Made by a program: the position numbers and the translations under genes | Notes under the pieces: model-generated | Told to the model about the DNA's origin: nothing | Seen by the model: the letters and a program-made list of their open reading frames with translations, nothing else | The model's database searches: none | In this document: in pieces, positions 52,618-61,363 of the stretch | Position numbering within the stretch: position 1 is the first letter of the stretch | How the letters are laid out: each line of letters starts with the position of its first letter | Assembly (NCBI RefSeq): GCF_013283745.1 | Contig: NZ_JABSTZ010000001.1 | Span: 576,406-640,405, forward strand | From: Aeromicrobium stalagmiti | Lineage (GTDB): Bacteria; Actinomycetota; Actinomycetes; Propionibacteriales; Nocardioidaceae | Direction: 5' to 3' | DNA: 64,000 nt

Positions 52618-53366
52618 CCGCAGCACCTGCGACCCAGTTCTTCCGCGGGCGTGACGGCGTGCGCCTGGCCTATCGCGAGACGGGCTCCGGGCGACCGCTC
52701 GTGCTGCTGCACGGCTTCTTCACGACCGGCAGCCGGGCCTGGGTCTCCAGCGGGCACGCCGCGCTGCTCGCGGCGCACGGGCACCGGGTCGTCATGGTCG
52801 ACCTGCGCGCGCACGGCGACAGCGCCAAGCTGCACTCGGGCTGGGCCTACCCGCCCGACGTCCTCGCCGACGACCTGCTCGCCCTCGTCCAGCACCTGCG
52901 GCTCGACGACTACGACCTCGCCGGCTACTCGCTCGGCGCGCGCACCGTCATCAGCGCCCTGACGCACGGCGCGACCCCGCGGAGGGCGGTCGTCGGCGGC
53001 GCGGGGTTCGAGCAGCTCATGCACGCCGCCGGGGCGGGCGACCGGTTCCGGCACGTGCTCGACAATCTTGGCCGCCACGCGTGGGGATCGCGCGACTGGC
53101 TGCTCGAGGGATTCCTCAAGAAGGTCGGTGGCGACCCGGTCGCGCTGCTCCGCGTGCTCGACACCCCGGCCGACATCCCCCGGGCTGCGATCGCCGACAT
53201 CCGCGTGCCGATGCTGGTGGTCGAGGGGTCCGAGGACGATCCCGAGTCGGGGCGACGCCTCGCCGAGCTGCTGCCCGACGCGCGGTTCGTCCAGGTGCCG
53301 GGCGACCACTTCGGTGCCTCCGGGGCGCCCGAGCTGGCCGCCGCGATGGTCGAGTTCCTGGCCTAG
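52614..53366 (+). CDS. Alpha/beta hydrolase
   Basis: A 250-residue hydrolase with LLHGFFTTG near 32 (oxyanion), nucleophile Ser in AGYSLGARTV near 108, Asp in VEGSEDDPESG and His in VPGDHFGAS. GTG 52614 overlaps the fructokinase stop (GTGA). The frame continues upstream but only in another gene's space. Substrate unknown. It ends by sharing a CTAG with the convergent psuK, so both genes stop at TAG. Confidence 0.9.
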   Translation: MTAAPATQFFRGRDGVRLAYRETGSGRPLVLLHGFFTTGSRAWVSSGHAALLAAHGHRVVMVDLRAHGDSAKLHSGWAYPPDVLADDLLALVQHLRLDDYDLAGYSLGARTVISALTHGATPRRAVVGGAGFEQLMHAAGAGDRFRHVLDNLGRHAWGSRDWLLEGFLKKVGGDPVALLRVLDTPADIPRAAIADIRVPMLVVEGSEDDPESGRRLAELLPDARFVQVPGDHFGASGAPELAAAMVEFLA

Positions 53367-54187
53367 ACGACCGGGCGTGCTCCGCGGACGGCCACGCACG
53401 CGCCGGCCGACTCGACCCCAGCGCGCAGGGCCGCGGCAGCGTCCCGGTCGTCGACCCACCGGCTGAGGAAGCCCGCCGCGAACGCGTCGCCGGCACCGAC
53501 CGTGTCGACGACGTCGGCCTCGACCGCCGCCGCCCGGTGGTCGCCGAGCACGGCACCCGCGGCACCCAGCGTGAGCACCACGCCGTCACCGGTGAGCTGC
53601 AGGAACCGCTGCTCGTCCTCGTTGGGCAGCACCAGGTCGGCGCCCGACAGCCACCCCAGCACCGTCTCGCGGCCGGCGGCCTCGAGGAACCCCAGCGAGC
53701 TGGGGTCGATGCTGACCCCCACCCCGCGACGCCGCGCCTCCGCGACGAGACCCAGCGCGACGGGCCGCACGCCGTCGTCGAAGAACGAGTAGCCGGTCAG
53801 GTGCAGCCACGTCACGTCGTCCCACACGTCGGCCGGCACGTGCTCGGCGGTGAGCGTCGTGTTGGCCGCGCGGTCGACGTACATCGTGCGGTCCGCCGCG
53901 TCGTCGAGGGTCAGCACGATCGTGGCGGTCGGCAGGTCGGGGTCGCCGGTGATGCGTGTGTCGACTCCGTAGGCGGTGAGGGCCGCGGTGTGTCGGTCGA
54001 CTCCGTCTGCACCGCACCGGCCGACGAACCGGACCGGGGCGCCGAGGTGACCGAGCCATGCAGCGACGTTGGCGGCCGAGCCGCCCGCCGTCATGCGGAT
54101 CTCCGAGACGGTGTCGCTCGCGGCGTTGACCCGGCCCAGCGGACGGACGCCGATGTCGTCGACGAGGTCACCGACGACGAGGATCAC
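53363..54187 (-). CDS. psuK: Pseudouridine kinase (PfkB family)
   Basis: A 274-residue ribokinase-fold kinase phosphorylating pseudouridine to the 5'-phosphate for PsuG. Landmarks are MTAGGSAANVAAWLGHL near 32 and DTVGAGDAFAAGF near 237. GTG 54187 lies one nt after the psuG stop, so the two are coupled. Identification rests on the psuG neighbour; the sequence alone only says carbohydrate kinase. Confidence 0.85.
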   Translation of the reverse strand: MILVVGDLVDDIGVRPLGRVNAASDTVSEIRMTAGGSAANVAAWLGHLGAPVRFVGRCGADGVDRHTAALTAYGVDTRITGDPDLPTATIVLTLDDAADRTMYVDRAANTTLTAEHVPADVWDDVTWLHLTGYSFFDDGVRPVALGLVAEARRRGVGVSIDPSSLGFLEAAGRETVLGWLSGADLVLPNEDEQRFLQLTGDGVVLTLGAAGAVLGDHRAAAVEADVVDTVGAGDAFAAGFLSRWVDDRDAAAALRAGVESAGACVAVRGARPVV

Positions 54188-54188
54188 G

Positions 54189-55097
54189 TCAGCGTCCCGC
54201 CCACGAGAGCGCGATCTCGCCGGCGACGCGGATGTTGTTCTCGGCGATCTTGAGGTTGACCGCGAGGCTCTCACCGCCGGTCAGTCCGACGATCGTCAGC
54301 AGCAGGAAGGGGGTGACCTCCTTGCCCGACAGGCCCTGCTCGTCGGCCATCCGCAGGGCGTCGGCGAGGGCCCGGTCGTGCACCGCGGGGTCGAGCTGCT
54401 GCTCGACCGGCAGGGGGTTGGCGACCAGGATGCCAGCCTGCTGGCCGAGGGCGTCGCGGGCCGCCATGACGTCGGCGACCGCCGCGGCGTCGGGCACCGA
54501 CCAGTCGAGCTCGTGGCCGGAGTCGGTCAGCCAGAAGCTCGGGAACCGGGTGGTGCCGTAGCCGAGCACCGGCACGCTCAGCGTCTCGAGCCGCTCGAGG
54601 GTCGCGGGGATGTCGAGGATCGACTTGACCCCGGCCGACACGACCGTGATCGGCACCTGCGACAGGACGGTCAGGTCGGCGGACTCGTCGAACGTCTCGG
54701 AGGCCCCCCGGTGCACGCCGCCGAGGCCGCCGGTCGCGAAGACGCGGATGCCCGCGATGTGGGCGATGGACGACGTCGCCGCCACCGTCGTGGCACCGCT
54801 GCCGCCGCGGGCCAGGGCGATCGGCAGGTCACGCACGCTCAGCTTGGGGATGTCCTCGCTCGCCACCCGGACGAGCTCGTCGTCGGTCAGGCCCGCCTTG
54901 AGCTCGCCGTCGAGCACCGCGATCGTCGCCGGCACGACACCCATGTCGGTGAGCAGCTGCTCGAACCGGCGGGCCGCCTCGAGGTTGTCAGGACGCGGCA
55001 GCCCGTGCGAGATGATCGTCGACTCCAGCGCGACGACGGGCCATCCCTCCTCGAGCGCGGACTTCACGGCGGGCGAGATGCTCAGGGGGATCGTCAC
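54189..55097 (-). CDS. psuG: Pseudouridine-5'-phosphate glycosidase
   Basis: A 302-residue enzyme splitting the C-C bond of pseudouridine 5'-phosphate into ribose 5-phosphate and uracil. Characteristic stretches are VALESTIISHGLPRPDNLEA, FATGGLGGVHRG and a Lys-containing AGVKSILDIPATLE, which forms the covalent adduct in the family. It forms an operon with psuK, a complete pseudouridine salvage unit. The product uracil might link to the NCS2 permease elsewhere in the window, but that is only a thought. Confidence 0.95.
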   Translation of the reverse strand: MTIPLSISPAVKSALEEGWPVVALESTIISHGLPRPDNLEAARRFEQLLTDMGVVPATIAVLDGELKAGLTDDELVRVASEDIPKLSVRDLPIALARGGSGATTVAATSSIAHIAGIRVFATGGLGGVHRGASETFDESADLTVLSQVPITVVSAGVKSILDIPATLERLETLSVPVLGYGTTRFPSFWLTDSGHELDWSVPDAAAVADVMAARDALGQQAGILVANPLPVEQQLDPAVHDRALADALRMADEQGLSGKEVTPFLLLTIVGLTGGESLAVNLKIAENNIRVAGEIALSWAGR

Positions 55098-55118
55098 CCC
55101 GTCAGCCTACCGATCGCC

Positions 55119-55198
55119 GAGTGGCGCAAACCGCTCCGCGAGTGGCGCAATAACCGACGACTCGCCGTCCATTTCCATCACATCTGCGCCACTCGCGG
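55119..55198. repeat. Intergenic palindrome built from GAGTGGCGCA units
   Basis: The decamer occurs forward at 55119-55128 and 55140-55149 and inverted at 55185-55194. The arms CCGCGAGTGGCGCA (55136-55149) and TGCGCCACTCGCGG (55185-55198) match over 14 nt around a 35-nt loop. It lies between dcd and psuG, where it may act as the dcd terminator or be a copy of a dispersed repeat. Confidence 0.7.
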
Positions 55199-55214
55199 GG
55201 CCGGGGGGGTGGGG

Positions 55215-55790
55215 TCAGATGGTGGTGCGGTGGAAGTTGGCGTGGGAGCGGGACGCCGTGGGGCCGCGCTGACCCTGGTAGCGGGAGCCGTACTTGGTCG
55301 AGCCGTAGGGGTTCTCGGCGGGAGACGTCAGGCGGAAGTAGCAGACCTGCCCGATCTTCATGCCCGGGTAGAGCTTGATCGGCAGCGTCGCGACGTTGGC
55401 GAGCTCGAGCGTCACGTGCCCCGAGAACCCGGGGTCGATGAAGCCGGCCGTCGAGTGGGTCATCAGGCCCAGTCGGCCCAGCGACGACTTGCCCTCGAGG
55501 CGGGCCGCGATGTCGTCGGGCAGGGTCACGAGCTCGTACGTCGACCCGAGCACGAACTCGCCCGGGTGCAGGATGAACGCGTCCTCGCCCTCGACCTCGA
55601 CCTCGCGGGTCAGGTCGGACTGGTCGGCCGCGGGGTCGATGTGCGGGTACTTGTGGTTGTCGAAGACCCGGAAGAACTTGTCGAGCCGGACGTCGATGCT
55701 CGAGGGCTGGATCATCCCCGGGTCGAAGGGGTCGAGGGCCACGCGGCCGGCCTCGATCTCGGCAAGGATGTCGCGGTCTGAGAGGAGCAC
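55215..55790 (-). CDS. dcd: dCTP deaminase
   Basis: A 191-residue trimeric enzyme making dUTP (or dUMP) from dCTP. Conserved stretches are [48 protein letters not shown] and [19 protein letters not shown] with the catalytic Glu. Actinobacterial homologues in mycobacteria are bifunctional deaminase/dUTPase; I cannot tell which form this is. Standalone, leftward. Confidence 0.96.
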   Translation of the reverse strand: MLLSDRDILAEIEAGRVALDPFDPGMIQPSSIDVRLDKFFRVFDNHKYPHIDPAADQSDLTREVEVEGEDAFILHPGEFVLGSTYELVTLPDDIAARLEGKSSLGRLGLMTHSTAGFIDPGFSGHVTLELANVATLPIKLYPGMKIGQVCYFRLTSPAENPYGSTKYGSRYQGQRGPTASRSHANFHRTTI

Positions 55791-55840
55791 GAGTCGAAAC
55801 TAACCTATGGAACGCCACGAGGTACGGCTACCGTCACCAC

Positions 55841-56422
55841 ATGGGTCGGCTCGTCTACTCCGTCATCACCTCCCTCGACGGCTACGTCGCCGACCGGGAC
55901 GGCCGCTTCGACTGGGCCAGGCCCGACGAGCAGGTCCACGCGTTCACCAACGACCTGCTGCGACCGATCGGCACGCACCTCTATGGCCGGCGTCTCTACG
56001 ACGTGATGGTCGCCTGGGAGACCATGGATGATCCCGAGCCCGTGATGCGTGACTTCGCGCAGCTGTGGCGGGCCGCCGACAAGATCGTCTACTCCCGCAC
56101 GCTGGCCGAGCCGGGCAGCGCCCGCACCCGGATCGAGCGCGACTTCGACCCCGAGACGGTCCGCGCGCTGGTCGCCGCCTCTGACCGGGACGTCCTCGTG
56201 GGCGGGGCCGAGCTCGGCGGCCAGGCCGTCGCGGCCGGGCTGGTCGACGACATCCATGCGATCGTGTGCCCCGTCGTCGTCGGCGGCGGCACCTCGTGGC
56301 TGCCCGACGACGTCCGCGTCGACCTCGAGCTCGTGGCGGTCGACCGGTTCGACTGCGGTGTCTTCCATCTCCACCACCGGGTGGTCGGGCCGCCCGACCG
56401 GTTCGAGACAATCGAGGCGTGA
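55841..56422 (+). CDS. Dihydrofolate reductase family protein (RibD C-terminal type)
   Basis: A 193-residue protein of the RibD C-terminal / DHFR-like group, with SVITSLDGYVADRDGRFDWA at the N-terminus, LYGRRLYDVMVAWE near 48, DVLVGGAELGGQAVAAGLVDD in pieces near 124 and VGGGTSWLPD. It probably binds NADPH; the family is poorly characterised. It overlaps the GNAT gene by 4 nt. Confidence 0.92.
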   Translation: MGRLVYSVITSLDGYVADRDGRFDWARPDEQVHAFTNDLLRPIGTHLYGRRLYDVMVAWETMDDPEPVMRDFAQLWRAADKIVYSRTLAEPGSARTRIERDFDPETVRALVAASDRDVLVGGAELGGQAVAAGLVDDIHAIVCPVVVGGGTSWLPDDVRVDLELVAVDRFDCGVFHLHHRVVGPPDRFETIEA

Positions 56423-56886
56423 GCGACTACACGATCCTCGAGGACGATCTGACCGGTGGCGAGGTCGTCGCCCTGCTCGAGCAGCACCTGGCCGAGATGG
56501 CCTCCCACACCCCGGCCGAGAGCGTCCACGCGATGCCGGTGGCCCGCCTGTCCGGGCCCGACGTCACGTTCTGGAGCGTCTGGTCCGACGGCCGGATCGC
56601 CGGGTGCGGAGCCCTCAAGGAGATCGACCCGCAGCACGCCGAGATCAAGTCGATGCGGGTCGCGGATGACTTCCGGCGCCAGGGCGTCGGCGAGGTCGTC
56701 CTGCGGCACCTGCTGACGGCCGCGAAGGACCGTGGCTTCGAGCGGGTCAGCCTCGAGACCGGCTCCAACCCGCCGTTCGACCCGGCCCGGGCGCTCTACG
56801 CCCGCCACGGCTTCACGCCGTGCGAGCCGTTCGCCGACTACGTGCTCGACCCGTGGAGCGTCTTCATGACGCTGGAGCTGACGTAG
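56419..56886 (+). CDS. GNAT family N-acetyltransferase
   Basis: A 155-residue acetyltransferase with the acetyl-CoA loop RVADDFRRQGVGEVVL near 80 and LYARHGFTPCEPFADY near 132. This form resembles the PanZ/YjgM-like small GNAT proteins. The GTG start at 56419 overlaps the previous stop (GTGA). The acceptor is unknown. Confidence 0.9.
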   Translation: MSDYTILEDDLTGGEVVALLEQHLAEMASHTPAESVHAMPVARLSGPDVTFWSVWSDGRIAGCGALKEIDPQHAEIKSMRVADDFRRQGVGEVVLRHLLTAAKDRGFERVSLETGSNPPFDPARALYARHGFTPCEPFADYVLDPWSVFMTLELT

Positions 56887-56945
56887 GGTTTCCCCTCCCG
56901 TTGTCCCGATCTCGACCCTGCACCGCCGCAACGTCATAACGTCCC

Positions 56946-56969
56946 GGGTGTCGTCGAGAAAGGACACCC
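56946..56969 (+). promoter_or_regulatory. Hairpin covering the ribosome binding site of the 56970 gene
   Basis: GGGTGTC (56946-56952) pairs perfectly with GACACCC (56963-56969), which ends directly at the ATG. The loop holds the Shine-Dalgarno-like AAAGG. The structure could lower or regulate translation. Confidence 0.45.
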
Positions 56970-57737
56970 ATGCGCACCCTCATCCGCGTCGCCGTCGCGA
57001 TCGCCCTCACGGCCACGGCCGTGACCACTGCGATGGCGCCGGCCACCGCCGCTTCTCCGTACAAGGTCACCGTGACGATCGCCCAGTCCGCGATCACGCT
57101 CGGCCAGTCGGCCAGCCTCTCCGGGCGGGTGACCGGCGGAGCGGTGAAGGGCAAGACCGTCGCGCTCTACACCAGGAGCGCGAGCCTGGACGAGCCGTGG
57201 CAGAAGATCGGCACCGCCAAGCTGAGCAGCACCGGTCGCTACAAGAAGTCCTACAAGCCCACCGACGGCGGTCCGCGCCTGTTCCGCGTGATCAAGTCGG
57301 CCGGCTCCGGCCACGGCAAGGGCGTCGCCTACTCCGGGTCGCTCGATGTCTTCCAGTGGAAGAGCCTGCAGTCCTACAAGGACGTCGCGACGTTTGGTGA
57401 CACCTCCATCAACGGCAGCCTGCACCGCGGGGCGCTCCTGGTGACGGAGGGCTCGCCGGCCAGCTTCACGACCTCGACCGGCGAGTGCACCCGGTTCAGC
57501 GGGACGATCGGCGTCGACGTCAGCTCGGCCGCCGAGCACGGCAGCGTCACGCTCAGCGACGCCTTCCTCGCGTTCTTCGCGACCTACACGGTCGGCCGTC
57601 TGACCGACGGCCGCTCCGTCACGATCTCGCTCGACACCACGAAGGACCTGTCGTTCCTCGCCGACTTCCCGGGGTCCGACACGACCAGCGAGATCGCGAT
57701 CGTCGGGGCACGGGTCTACTGCAACTCGCCGCTCTGA
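56970..57737 (+). CDS. Secreted protein of unknown function
   Basis: The 255-residue product has a signal peptide (about 1-28, TAAA) and a beta-rich body, including an Ig-like opening (SITLGQSASLSGRVTGG-like) and a second half with two Cys (GECTRFSGTIG and VYCNSPL) likely in a disulfide. No catalytic motif. It stands alone and converges with the small membrane-protein gene. Confidence 0.78.
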   Translation: MRTLIRVAVAIALTATAVTTAMAPATAASPYKVTVTIAQSAITLGQSASLSGRVTGGAVKGKTVALYTRSASLDEPWQKIGTAKLSSTGRYKKSYKPTDGGPRLFRVIKSAGSGHGKGVAYSGSLDVFQWKSLQSYKDVATFGDTSINGSLHRGALLVTEGSPASFTTSTGECTRFSGTIGVDVSSAAEHGSVTLSDAFLAFFATYTVGRLTDGRSVTISLDTTKDLSFLADFPGSDTTSEIAIVGARVYCNSPL

Positions 57738-57741
57738 GCGT

Positions 57742-58167
57742 CTACGGCTCGGCGGTGACCTCGACGGGTCGCCGCCGACGCCGCCAGAGCGCACCGCCGA
57801 CGGCCCAGCCGGCCAGCAGCAGGGTCATGACGATCCAGCTGAGGACGTAGGGCTTGCCCAGGACGGTGTCGTTGCCGGGCTTGCCACCCTGCCCGCTGAG
57901 GACGGGCAGGAACGTGACCGTCAGGGTGCCCCAGACCAGGAACGCCGTGGCGGCCCCGCTGCGGAAGTGGCCCGGGAGCAGGCGGGACGCGCCATAGCCG
58001 AGCACCACCACGACCGGGGCGAGGATCACGTCGTGCAGCACCACGCCGCCCGCGAGCCAGAACGCCTCGGAAGTCAGCTGCTCACGGGTGAAGTCACGCA
58101 TGAGCCAGACGCCCCAGAGGCCGAACCCGACACCGGTCAGCAGCAGGAGCGCCCGGGTCGCCCTCAT
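57742..58167 (-). CDS. Small four-helix membrane protein in the molybdoenzyme operon
   Basis: The 141-residue product has helices at about 5-22, 38-58, 68-88 and 110-130 and a basic C-terminal end. Family not recognised. ATG 58167 overlaps the stop of the molybdenum oxidoreductase gene by 4 nt (ATGA), so it is coupled to it and probably works with the membrane-bound enzyme. The frame extends to 58239 only within that gene. Confidence 0.8.
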   Translation of the reverse strand: MRATRALLLLTGVGFGLWGVWLMRDFTREQLTSEAFWLAGGVVLHDVILAPVVVVLGYGASRLLPGHFRSGAATAFLVWGTLTVTFLPVLSGQGGKPGNDTVLGKPYVLSWIVMTLLLAGWAVGGALWRRRRRPVEVTAEP

Positions 58168-59336
58168 GCCCGGACCTCGAGCTCGTTGACCCACTTGGTC
58201 TGGAAGACGCCCGGCCGGTTGGGGGCGATCAGGCGGCACGGGTAGCCATGGTCGATGTCGAGCGTCTCGCCGTTGAGCGTCAGGGCCAGCATCGTCCGAT
58301 CGTCACGGACGACGTTGCCGACGACGCGGGACGAGCCGAAGGCACCCTTGGTCTGCAACGACCGCACGACGACGTCGGAGTCGGGATCGGCGCCGGCCAG
58401 GGCGATGAGATCGCGCACGGGCACGCCGGACCAGACGGCGCTGCGGCTCCACCCCTCGACGCACGCGATCGGCAGCCGGTGTGTGCTCTGCGGCATCGCC
58501 AGCAGGTCGTCGCGCGTCAACGACACCGTGCGGTCGCCGACCGTGACCTGCAGCCGCCACGCCGGGTCGAGCGCCGTGGTCGCGGTGCCGGCGCCCTTCG
58601 CGGTGCGGTTGACCGGGAGGTCCTGAGGGCCGTCGCCGGGACGCACCGAGAAGGCCGACACCTTGCGGAGCCACGGGACGGTCTGCCCGGCGGTGAGGAC
58701 GACCGCGAGCCCGGAGGCGATGAACGCCCCGCGGAGCACGGACCGGCGGGTCGGCGCGTCAGGGTCGAGGTGGTGGTCGTCGTCGTGGTCGATCGGCTCG
58801 CCCAGCGCCCGGCGGATGACCGGCAGCTTGACCGCGATGTGCACCAGCAGCGAGCCGATCGCGACCCAGGCGACGGCCTCGTGCGTGCGACGGAAGCTGA
58901 ACTCCCACGGGTACCAGCCGATGATGTTGAGCGTCCCGCTCGCGAGCAGGAAGAACGACGAGCCCATCAGCGCGGCGATCGAGGCTCGTTCGAGGCCCTC
59001 GACGACCAGCGCCCGGCCGCCTTTCGGCGGTCGGATGAACAGCCGCGGGAAGACCGACCAGAGCTTGACGAGCAGCAGCGGTATCGCTGCCGTGCCCGAG
59101 ATGATGTGGAGGCCCTGGGTCCAGCGATAGAGCTGGGTCGGGTTGGGGCTCAGCGTCAGCCAGCCCGGCGTGGAGTACTGGAAGTGGCTCCACATGCCGG
59201 TCAGGAAGCAGATGCCGAAGCATAGGCCGAGCGCCGTGCCGACCCGTGCGGTCAGCTGGGTGCCGCGCGCACGGCTCTCGAAGTCGTCGGGTCGAGGGAT
59301 CCGCTTCTCGATGTCCTCGACGGTCGGGAGTCTCAC
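58164..59336 (-). CDS. Membrane-bound molybdopterin-dependent oxidoreductase (sulfite oxidase/YedY-like)
   Basis: A 390-residue fusion. About five N-terminal membrane helices to residue 190 contain His-bearing segments (GLHIISGTAAIP, RRTHEAVAWVAIG, LLVHIAVKLP) that could bind heme b. A hinge with RRSVLRGAF follows, then a sulfite-oxidase-type domain whose Moco ligand Cys is in LPIACVEGWSRSAVW near 295. The combination of a YedY-like domain with its own cytochrome-like anchor is typical of actinobacterial homologues. GTG 59336 overlaps the methyltransferase stop. Electron donor and substrate are unknown. Confidence 0.9.
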   Translation of the reverse strand: MRLPTVEDIEKRIPRPDDFESRARGTQLTARVGTALGLCFGICFLTGMWSHFQYSTPGWLTLSPNPTQLYRWTQGLHIISGTAAIPLLLVKLWSVFPRLFIRPPKGGRALVVEGLERASIAALMGSSFFLLASGTLNIIGWYPWEFSFRRTHEAVAWVAIGSLLVHIAVKLPVIRRALGEPIDHDDDHHLDPDAPTRRSVLRGAFIASGLAVVLTAGQTVPWLRKVSAFSVRPGDGPQDLPVNRTAKGAGTATTALDPAWRLQVTVGDRTVSLTRDDLLAMPQSTHRLPIACVEGWSRSAVWSGVPVRDLIALAGADPDSDVVVRSLQTKGAFGSSRVVGNVVRDDRTMLALTLNGETLDIDHGYPCRLIAPNRPGVFQTKWVNELEVRA

Positions 59337-59977
59337 GGCGCGGTCCTGCTCATGATGGCCGTGTGACGGCCTCCGACCGACTGGGTGCTGATGACGCGCA
59401 TGCCCGCCGCCTCGGCGACGGCCTCGATCGCGTCGAGCCCGACCACGGCCCACTCGAACGCCGCCGACAGCCGTCCGTCGACCCGCAGGCGACGACGTTC
59501 GCGCACGAAGCCCGCGCCGTGCTCGGCGACCTCGGCGATCACCCGGCCGTCCCACGTCAGCACGTCGCGCAGCCGTGACAGGAGGCGTACGGGGTCGCCG
59601 CCGATGCCGAGGTTGCCGTCGGCCAGCAGGGCGTACTCCCAGCGGCCCTCACCCGGGATCGCGCTGTAGACGTCGCGCCGCAGGGCCAGGGCACCGCGGA
59701 CGCGGGTCTGCCTGACGGCCTCGGTCGAGACGTCGATGCCCATCGCCAGGACGTGCCGGGCGGCGATCTCGGCGACCAGGCGGCCGGGACCGCAGCCCAC
59801 GTCGATCGTCGCGGCGTCGCAGGGGTCGATGAAGAGCTCGCGGTCGACCCAGTCGGGGGCCGACGACCACTGGCCGACCTCGAACGGCTCGGCCCGGCCG
59901 ACGTGGTCGACCCAGTGGGCGGACTTGCCGGAGAACGCAGCGTCGTAGGCGCTGACGGCGTCGAAGGCGATGCTCAT
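59333..59977 (-). CDS. SAM-dependent methyltransferase
   Basis: A 214-residue class I methyltransferase with motif I TIDVGCGPGRLVAEIA near 58 and the loop MGIDVSTEAV. It contains LFIDPCDAATIDV and AEVAEHGAGFVRER. It overlaps both operon neighbours by 4 nt. The substrate is unknown; a role with the adjacent glycosyltransferases is suggested by order only. Confidence 0.9.
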   Translation of the reverse strand: MSIAFDAVSAYDAAFSGKSAHWVDHVGRAEPFEVGQWSSAPDWVDRELFIDPCDAATIDVGCGPGRLVAEIAARHVLAMGIDVSTEAVRQTRVRGALALRRDVYSAIPGEGRWEYALLADGNLGIGGDPVRLLSRLRDVLTWDGRVIAEVAEHGAGFVRERRRLRVDGRLSAAFEWAVVGLDAIEAVAEAAGMRVISTQSVGGRHTAIMSRTAP

Positions 59978-60648
59978 GCGCCGACCTCCGGGCCGTCGTC
60001 GGCCATCGCCTGGACGATGCCGCTGACAGTGTCGGCCAGGCGCGAGATCGGGATCTCGCGGGCGATCTCGAGTGCGTCGTCCCACGTGTCCATGTCGCGC
60101 ACCGTGCGCAGGCGGATCAGGTCGCCGCCGAGCGCCTTCTCGGTCAGCGCACCGGTGTCGTCCTGCGACATCGGGACGCCGACGAGCGCCTGCGCGGCCG
60201 ACGCGTCTGGCAGGCCGAGCAGCCACCAGCCACCGTCGTCGGCCGGGCCGATCACCCGGCTGCCGAGCTCGACCGTGCGACCGGCGTCGAGGTAGTCGGC
60301 GACCATCAGCTGCGGGGTGTCCATGCCGACCTGCACGACACCGTGGCCGGCATCCGCATCGGTGTGGGCGTGCGCGAGGCGCTCGCCGAAGCTCTCGCCC
60401 CGCTGCTGGACGACGGTCAGCGGCTCGAGCACCGCGGCGATCTCGTCTCCTGCCGCGGCTGCCGTCAGGTCGCCCGTCATCGCGATGACGAGCGGCCAGC
60501 CGACGGCAGCGGCAGTCGCGAGGGTGTCGAGCAGCGCCGCGGCGGCGACCTCTGCTGCCGCCTGGTCGCCGATCGTCCGGGCGATGCGGGTCTTGGCCTG
60601 CCCCGGGACGGGAGCCTTGGCCACGACGAGAAGGGTCGGGGTCGTCAT
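59974..60648 (-). CDS. DUF2064 / TIGR04282-type glycosyltransferase-like protein
   Basis: A 224-residue protein with the nucleotidyl-transferase-like opening TLLVVAKAPVPGQAKTRIARTIG, the aspartate-containing VVQVGMDTPQLMVADYL and ADDGGWWLLGL. The family is named for arsenosugar-type clusters, but most members have no known substrate. It lies between the GT2 and methyltransferase genes with 4-nt overlaps on both sides. Confidence 0.9.
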   Translation of the reverse strand: MTTPTLLVVAKAPVPGQAKTRIARTIGDQAAAEVAAAALLDTLATAAAVGWPLVIAMTGDLTAAAAGDEIAAVLEPLTVVQQRGESFGERLAHAHTDADAGHGVVQVGMDTPQLMVADYLDAGRTVELGSRVIGPADDGGWWLLGLPDASAAQALVGVPMSQDDTGALTEKALGGDLIRLRTVRDMDTWDDALEIAREIPISRLADTVSGIVQAMADDGPEVGA

Positions 60649-61307
60649 CGCAGCACCTTCGCAAAGTCGTGGATGACCCGCGCCGTGCCCTTGACGGAGC
60701 CGGAGACCTTCGACTTCGTGCCGGCGGCGCGACGGTCGTAGGTCACGTCGGTCTCGTGCACGGTCCACCCGGCACGCGAGGCCCGCAGCATGAGCTCGAG
60801 CGGATAGCCGAAACGGCGATCCTGCACGTCCAGTGCGAGCAGGTCGTCGCGGCGGCTCACGCGCATGGGGGCCAGGTCGTGGATGGGGAAGGCGCTGCGA
60901 CGGCGGATCCAGGTCGCGAGCAGATGGGTGCCGAGCCGTGCGTGCCACGGCCACACCCCCCGTGCGACCGGACGACGGCGACCGACGGACATCGTGACCT
61001 GCCCCGACCGCACGGCGTCCAGCATCGGCACCAGCTCGGACAACTGCATCGACGCGTCACCGTCCATGACGGCGACGAACTCGGCGTCGGCCGCGAGCAT
61101 CCCGGCGTGGACCGCCGAGCCGTAGCCGGGCTGCGTCTCGGTGACCACCCGGGCGCCGAGGGACCGGGCCACGTCGGCCGTCCCGTCGGTCGATCCGTTG
61201 TCGACGACGATGACGTTCCACCCGTCAGGAATCGTCCGCAGGACCGTGGGCAGGGCTGCAGCCTCGTCCCGACACGGGATCACGACGTCGCAGGTGCTCA
61301 TGGTCAT
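60645..61307 (-). CDS. Glycosyltransferase family 2
   Basis: A 220-residue GT2 enzyme with the GT-A signature VVIPCRDEAAALPTVL, the DXD-like DGDASMQ near 81 and the late KSKVSGSVKGT. It is the short single-domain form with no membrane helix, resembling dolichol/polyprenyl-phosphate-sugar synthases of the DPM1 group. It is the first gene of the leftward five-gene operon and is divergent from the 61364 gene by 56 nt. Confidence 0.92.
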   Translation of the reverse strand: MTMSTCDVVIPCRDEAAALPTVLRTIPDGWNVIVVDNGSTDGTADVARSLGARVVTETQPGYGSAVHAGMLAADAEFVAVMDGDASMQLSELVPMLDAVRSGQVTMSVGRRRPVARGVWPWHARLGTHLLATWIRRRSAFPIHDLAPMRVSRRDDLLALDVQDRRFGYPLELMLRASRAGWTVHETDVTYDRRAAGTKSKVSGSVKGTARVIHDFAKVLR

Positions 61308-61363
61308 GATTCGAAACTAGGGCCCGCGGCGCTTGGTCGCACGATCTTGGAGGTGACCGACCT

